Below, one piece after another: positions 60,502 to 64,000 of a DNA stretch of 64,000 nt. The position numbers and the translations under genes were made by a program. This DNA is from Amycolatopsis aidingensis. Lineage in GTDB: Bacteria; Actinomycetota; Actinomycetes; Mycobacteriales; Pseudonocardiaceae. Within the stretch, counting starts at the first letter, position 1. Every line of letters begins with the position of its first letter. Location of the stretch: positions 2,268,001 to 2,332,000 of the forward strand of contig NZ_CP076538.1 in assembly GCF_018885265.1 (NCBI RefSeq). The letters are read 5' to 3'. Below the pieces are notes generated by a model. It was not told the origin of the DNA, made no database searches, and worked only from the letters and a program-made list of their open reading frames with translations.

Positions 60502-61284
60502 ATGACGCGGTCCGAGGTGCTCGTCAGCACTGATCAGACGGGTATGCAACCAGCGGCGGGCGCGCCCCGGTACTCCCTGCTCGTCGCACATGACAACGCC
60601 GAGGTCATCGCCGCACAGCGGCTGCGCTACCAGGTTTTCGCCGAGGAGATGGGGGCGAGCCTGCACTCGCCGGAGCCCGGCCTTGACGTGGACGAGTTCG
60701 ACGAGTTCTGCGACCACCTGGTCGTGCGGGACGACGACAGCGGCGAGATCGTCGGAACCTACCGGATGTTGCCGCCGGACCGGGCTGCCAAGGCGGGGCG
60801 GCTCTACGCCGATACCGAGTTCGACCTGACCGCGCTGGCCCGGCTGCGCGGCTCCCTGGTGGAGACCGGCCGGTCCTGCGTACATGCCGCGCACCGCAGC
60901 GGCGCGGCGGTGAGCCTGGTGTGGGCGGGTATCGCCCGGTACATGCTGCTGTCCGGGCACCGGTATCTCGCAGGCTGCGCCTCGGTGCCGCTCGCCGACG
61001 GCGGTGGGCTCGCGGCCGGGGTCTGGGACACCGTGCTGCGCAGGCACTACGGCGCGGAGGAGGAGCGGGTCACCCCGCTCAACCTCTGGTCGGCCGATGG
61101 CATCGAGCGCCCGCGGCGGACCGTGCTGCCGCCGCTGCTCAAGGGCTACCTGCGGCTGGGCGCCGTGGTCTGCGGCCCGCCCGCGCACGACCCGGACTTC
61201 CGCGTGGCCGACTTCTTCCTGCTGCTCGACCTGCACCGGGTCGACTCCCGCTACCTCAAGTACTTTCTCGGGGCGCAGGTGTGA
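60502..61284 (+). CDS. OlsB-like GNAT N-acyltransferase (Rv3027c-like)
   Basis: 260 residues. Acetyltransf_5/OlsB pattern: [80 protein letters not shown] and [20 protein letters not shown]. OlsB adds a 3-hydroxyacyl chain to ornithine, the first step of ornithine-lipid synthesis. Its stop overlaps the start of a PlsC-type gene (OlsA-like), which adds the second acyl chain. In mycobacteria the two lie next to etfBA as here. The substrate is inferred. Confidence 0.87.
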   Translation: MTRSEVLVSTDQTGMQPAAGAPRYSLLVAHDNAEVIAAQRLRYQVFAEEMGASLHSPEPGLDVDEFDEFCDHLVVRDDDSGEIVGTYRMLPPDRAAKAGRLYADTEFDLTALARLRGSLVETGRSCVHAAHRSGAAVSLVWAGIARYMLLSGHRYLAGCASVPLADGGGLAAGVWDTVLRRHYGAEEERVTPLNLWSADGIERPRRTVLPPLLKGYLRLGAVVCGPPAHDPDFRVADFFLLLDLHRVDSRYLKYFLGAQV

Positions 61285-62156
61285 GTACGCACGCCTGGAT
61301 GCCGGTCTCCCCGTGCGGCCCCGGCTGTCTCACCTCGGGTGCCCCGGTGGTCGCCTTTCCGCGCCGGGTGTTGCGGTTGCTGGCCGCGACCGGGGTGGTG
61401 CTGGGGGCGCTACCGGTGGCGCCCGCACTGTTCCTGCTCGGTCCCTCGGCCCGGCAACGGCTGGTGCGCGCGATTTTCCGCGGGGTACTGCGCGCCTTCG
61501 GGGTCCGGCTGGTGGTGCACGGCGGCGCGAGCCTGCGGGATCTGCCGGACGGCCGTGGCGCGCTGGTGGTCAACAACCACATCTCCTGGCTGGACATCAT
61601 CGCGATCAACGCGGTGCGCCCGATGCGCGCGCTGGCGAAGCGGGAGATCGCGAGCTGGCCGGTGCTCGGCCGGCTGGTTTCCCGCGCGGGCAGCATCTTC
61701 CTGGACCGGGAACGGTTGCGCACCCTGCCGGGCACGATGACCGAGCTGGCGCGGGCGCTGCGATCGGGGTCGCTGGTGAGCGTGACCCCGGAGGGCACCA
61801 CCTGGTGCGGGCGTGGCTCCGGCCGGTTCACCACCGCCACCTTCCAGGCCGCCATCGACGGTGGGGTGCCGGTGCGCCCGCTGGCGCTGCGTTACCGGCT
61901 CGCCGACGGCAGGGAAACCACGCAGCCGTCCTTCATCGGGCCGGAGTCCCTGATCGCCTCGCTGCGCCGGGTGGCCCGGCTGCGCGGGCTGGTGCTGGAG
62001 ATGTTCGTCTGCCCGGAGATCGCGCCGGGCCGGGCGGCCGACCGTGCGGAACTGGCCGAGCTGGCCGAATCCGCGGTGCACGCCGCCCTCGGCACCGCCC
62101 GCATCCCCACCCAGCACCGCCGCCGCTCGACTGCTGTCAAGAAGGTGGCTGCCTGA
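61281..62156 (+). CDS. PlsC/LPLAT acyltransferase (Rv3026c-like, OlsA candidate)
   Basis: 291 residues from a GTG overlapping the upstream stop (GTGA). One membrane segment ([20 protein letters not shown]) anchors it. LPLAT motifs: NNHISWLD with His100 and Asp105, [10 protein letters not shown], and [10 protein letters not shown]. It transfers an acyl group to a lyso-lipid: lysophosphatidate or, given the OlsB-like partner, lyso-ornithine lipid. The C-terminus is Arg/Lys-rich. Confidence 0.9.
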   Translation: MSTHAWMPVSPCGPGCLTSGAPVVAFPRRVLRLLAATGVVLGALPVAPALFLLGPSARQRLVRAIFRGVLRAFGVRLVVHGGASLRDLPDGRGALVVNNHISWLDIIAINAVRPMRALAKREIASWPVLGRLVSRAGSIFLDRERLRTLPGTMTELARALRSGSLVSVTPEGTTWCGRGSGRFTTATFQAAIDGGVPVRPLALRYRLADGRETTQPSFIGPESLIASLRRVARLRGLVLEMFVCPEIAPGRAADRAELAELAESAVHAALGTARIPTQHRRRSTAVKKVAA

Positions 62157-62216
62157 GGTGATGCGCGGGCGCGCGTCCGGCCGCAGGCTTCGGCGACCGC
62201 GCGCCTTGAACACGGG

Positions 62217-64000
62217 TTAGCGCCAGGGGAAGGTGTCCAGGATGGACAGGCGGCAGGTGGAGCGGGCCACCACGCTGTTGTCGCTCTCCGAGCGGGCCTC
62301 CAGCTGGACGGTGGCCCACGGGGAACCGGCCGGATCGCGGACCGCGTGCACCGGAACGCTGACCGTGGAGCCCGCCTCGGCGTCCACCACCTCGCTGGGC
62401 AGGGTGGCGCTCCAGCCGCGCCCGGAAACCGATGCGGACAGCCGGTAGACGTCCGAGGACACGTACCGGCTGACGTCCTCGGGATGCTCGCCGCCGACCG
62501 GCTTCACCGTGCCGGTGTTGCGCAGCGGGAACTGGCAGGTGGCCACCCGCGTGGGCACCTTGCCGACCGGCCGCCCCGCGCGCAGGGCGACATCGCGGGT
62601 GTGCGGCCCGGCCCCGTCCAGCGAGCGCACCGCCAGCCGGTAGCTGAGTACCCCGGTGTCATCGCGCCGCACGTCCAGCACGTAGAAGTGCAGCCGGTTG
62701 GCCTCGTCCACGTACTCGAACTCGCTGCCGGAACGGGTGCCCGCGTGGAAAAGGGCGTCGGAAAGCTGCCGGTAGTCGCCGATGGAAAGGTACTGCTTGG
62801 TCCCGTCCGGCCGGACGAAGTCCACCGTGCGGATGTCCTGCGGGTTGGCGTCCACGGTCCACACGAACGGCGCCCGGTCCCGGTCCTTGGTCTTGGCCAG
62901 CATCACCCCGGCGTCCGGTACGAAGGAGTCGTAGCCCATCCGGTCGATGACCTCGAGCGTGTAGTTGTCGAAGTTCCCGCCATCGCAGAACGGATCCCTG
63001 CCGGGGTCGCAGGCGGGGCCGCGGTCGGTTTCCAGCGCCACGTTCACCCCGACCAGGCCGTCCCGCCCGTCCAGGCCCATCGGGGCCGAGCGGGCGGTCA
63101 CCGTCATCACCGCGACACCCGAGGACTTCAGCGCCTCCCGGGACAGCCGCAGCACATGCTCCTCGCCGACCGCGTCCAGCCGCAGCTTGTCCCGCAGGGT
63201 CTGGTGCACGCCGACCGAGCCGCCCTGGGTGGCGGGCACGTGGTAACGGGTGTGCGGGCCACCGGGCCCGTTGAACGAGCCGCGGCTCATCATGCTCCAC
63301 GGCCCGGTGTAGCTGCGCCGGGGCGGATCACCGAAGGGGTTGTTGTAGTTGTCCCCGATGCTCAGCACGTGGCTGAGCTCGTGCGAGAAGGTGCCCAGCC
63401 CCGAGCTCTCCGCCTGGGTGGTGCTCTGCCCGCGGGCGTTCGGCCAGTGGTTGGCGGCGGCCGCCCAGGACGTCCACGGCACGTACCGGGTGGTGGAGCA
63501 CTTGGGCAGGGACGGGTCCGGCGGCCCGAACTCCGCCGGGATCGACTCGCAGTCGGCGAAGCGCATCTCGCCGAACTCCTGCCAGGTCGAGGACTCGTCA
63601 TTGCCCGCGGTCAGCACGAACACCACGTCGTAGTTCTCGGCGATGTCCTCGCCGTGCTCGGCCTTCCACGGCGCGAACACGTCGGCGCGCAGGTCACGCT
63701 CGCAGTCGTCACCGGAGGGGCAGTTCTCCTCCTGGTTCCACTCGTTCAGGCCGTACTCGTGCTTCTTGCCGGGCAGCCGGTAGGCGCCGAAGGCGTCCAG
63801 CGTGACGCCGTAACGCCCGTTCGAGGTCTCCATCCAGTAGCCGTGCATGGTCAGCCGGTGGTTCAGCGGCTGTGGTGTGTTCAGGAAGTCGCGGTAGAAC
63901 GCGGCGACCTCCTCCCGCGGCACGCCGACGTTCATCCGCGGGTTGCCGAAGATGTCGCTGCCGGCCTGCCTCGTGACGGCGAAGTCCACGTCCTGGTAGT
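62217..64000 (-). CDS. Secreted M6-like zinc metalloprotease (N-terminus beyond window)
   Basis: At least 594 residues; the frame stays open to base 64000. The zinc site is LGTFSHELSHVLSIGDNYNN (HExxH with a third ligand further on), in an M6/immune-inhibitor-A-like context: YDVVFVLTAGNDESSTWQEF, YVPWTSWAAAANHWPNARGQ and WSMMSRGSFNGPGGPHTRYH. Beta-rich C-terminal domains follow (SGRGWSATLPSEVVDAEAGS), as in the alpha-galactosidase-NEW3/M6 proteins. Several Cys suggest secretion. The signal peptide and start lie outside the window. Confidence 0.88.
   Translation of the reverse strand, partial: YQDVDFAVTRQAGSDIFGNPRMNVGVPREEVAAFYRDFLNTPQPLNHRLTMHGYWMETSNGRYGVTLDAFGAYRLPGKKHEYGLNEWNQEENCPSGDDCERDLRADVFAPWKAEHGEDIAENYDVVFVLTAGNDESSTWQEFGEMRFADCESIPAEFGPPDPSLPKCSTTRYVPWTSWAAAANHWPNARGQSTTQAESSGLGTFSHELSHVLSIGDNYNNPFGDPPRRSYTGPWSMMSRGSFNGPGGPHTRYHVPATQGGSVGVHQTLRDKLRLDAVGEEHVLRLSREALKSSGVAVMTVTARSAPMGLDGRDGLVGVNVALETDRGPACDPGRDPFCDGGNFDNYTLEVIDRMGYDSFVPDAGVMLAKTKDRDRAPFVWTVDANPQDIRTVDFVRPDGTKQYLSIGDYRQLSDALFHAGTRSGSEFEYVDEANRLHFYVLDVRRDDTGVLSYRLAVRSLDGAGPHTRDVALRAGRPVGKVPTRVATCQFPLRNTGTVKPVGGEHPEDVSRYVSSDVYRLSASVSGRGWSATLPSEVVDAEAGSTVSVPVHAVRDPAGSPWATVQLEARSESDNSVVARSTCRLSILDTFPWR

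Overview
The window is very G+C-rich DNA with dense coding on both strands, GTG starts, many 4-bp start/stop overlaps and many self-contained regulator/enzyme pairs. It looks like the chromosome of a filamentous actinomycete, most likely of the Pseudonocardiaceae (Amycolatopsis/Saccharomonospora-like). Supporting marks are several F420/deazaflavin-type enzymes, a Scr1(DUF5753)/DUF397 pair, a SARP-type regulator, a DUF222-HNH gene, RamB-controlled glyoxylate genes, and a gene order matching Mycobacterium tuberculosis Rv3026c-Rv3032. No rRNA, tRNA, CRISPR array, insertion sequence or phage gene was found.

Region 1 (1-32 kb) is a mosaic of small regulatory modules. Most are a one-component regulator divergent from, or overlapping, one or two small enzymes: ArsR/SRPBCC, ArsR/SDR, a NarL-type two-component system, ECF42-like sigma/YCII, SARP, XRE/F420 oxidoreductase/aldo-keto reductase, GntR/YeiH exporter, TetR/FBP, MerR (SoxR-like)/methyltransferase/LexA-like repressor, HxlR/RibD-like reductase, CGNR/alpha-beta hydrolase and WYL/VOC. 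Many of the divergent gaps contain clear palindromes or direct repeats that can be proposed as operators. Endonuclease V and a frameshifted DUF222-HNH nuclease gene sit next to each other, and the latter has a good SOS-box match upstream.

Region 2 (32-37.5 kb) is less orderly. It holds a C-terminal remnant of an SGNH hydrolase, an FAD monooxygenase divergent from a frameshifted TetR gene, a DUF6221 gene, an unexplained stretch near 35.5-35.95 kb, a RibD-like reductase and a gamma-carbonic-anhydrase-like protein.

Region 3 (37.5-49.2 kb) holds housekeeping and envelope genes: an NlpC/P60 hydrolase coupled to a nucleoside hydrolase, a left-handed beta-helix acyltransferase, the Scr1/DUF397 pair, a secreted M14 carboxypeptidase and two His-rich exported/membrane proteins. 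The glyoxylate shunt follows, with ramB divergent from aceA and aceB. Next to it is a gene for a 44-residue precursor of a tiny secreted CxxC peptide.

Region 4 (49-64 kb) resembles the mycobacterial methylglucose-lipopolysaccharide (MGLP) locus. A GT4 glycosyltransferase, a GH57 branching-enzyme homologue and a methyltransferase lie on the minus strand. Divergent from them are etfB-etfA, an OlsB-like N-acyltransferase and a PlsC acyltransferase. A block of unrelated genes (TetR, NTF2-like, GH2, sigma factor and a membrane partner) separates the glycosyltransferase from the GH57 gene. The window ends inside a large secreted M6-like metalloprotease.

Three genes (SDR, DUF222-HNH, TetR) each carry what looks like a single missing base. 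This could be real decay or consensus error. Two copies of the same long perfect hairpin (44.0 and 60.4 kb) show an intergenic repeat family.
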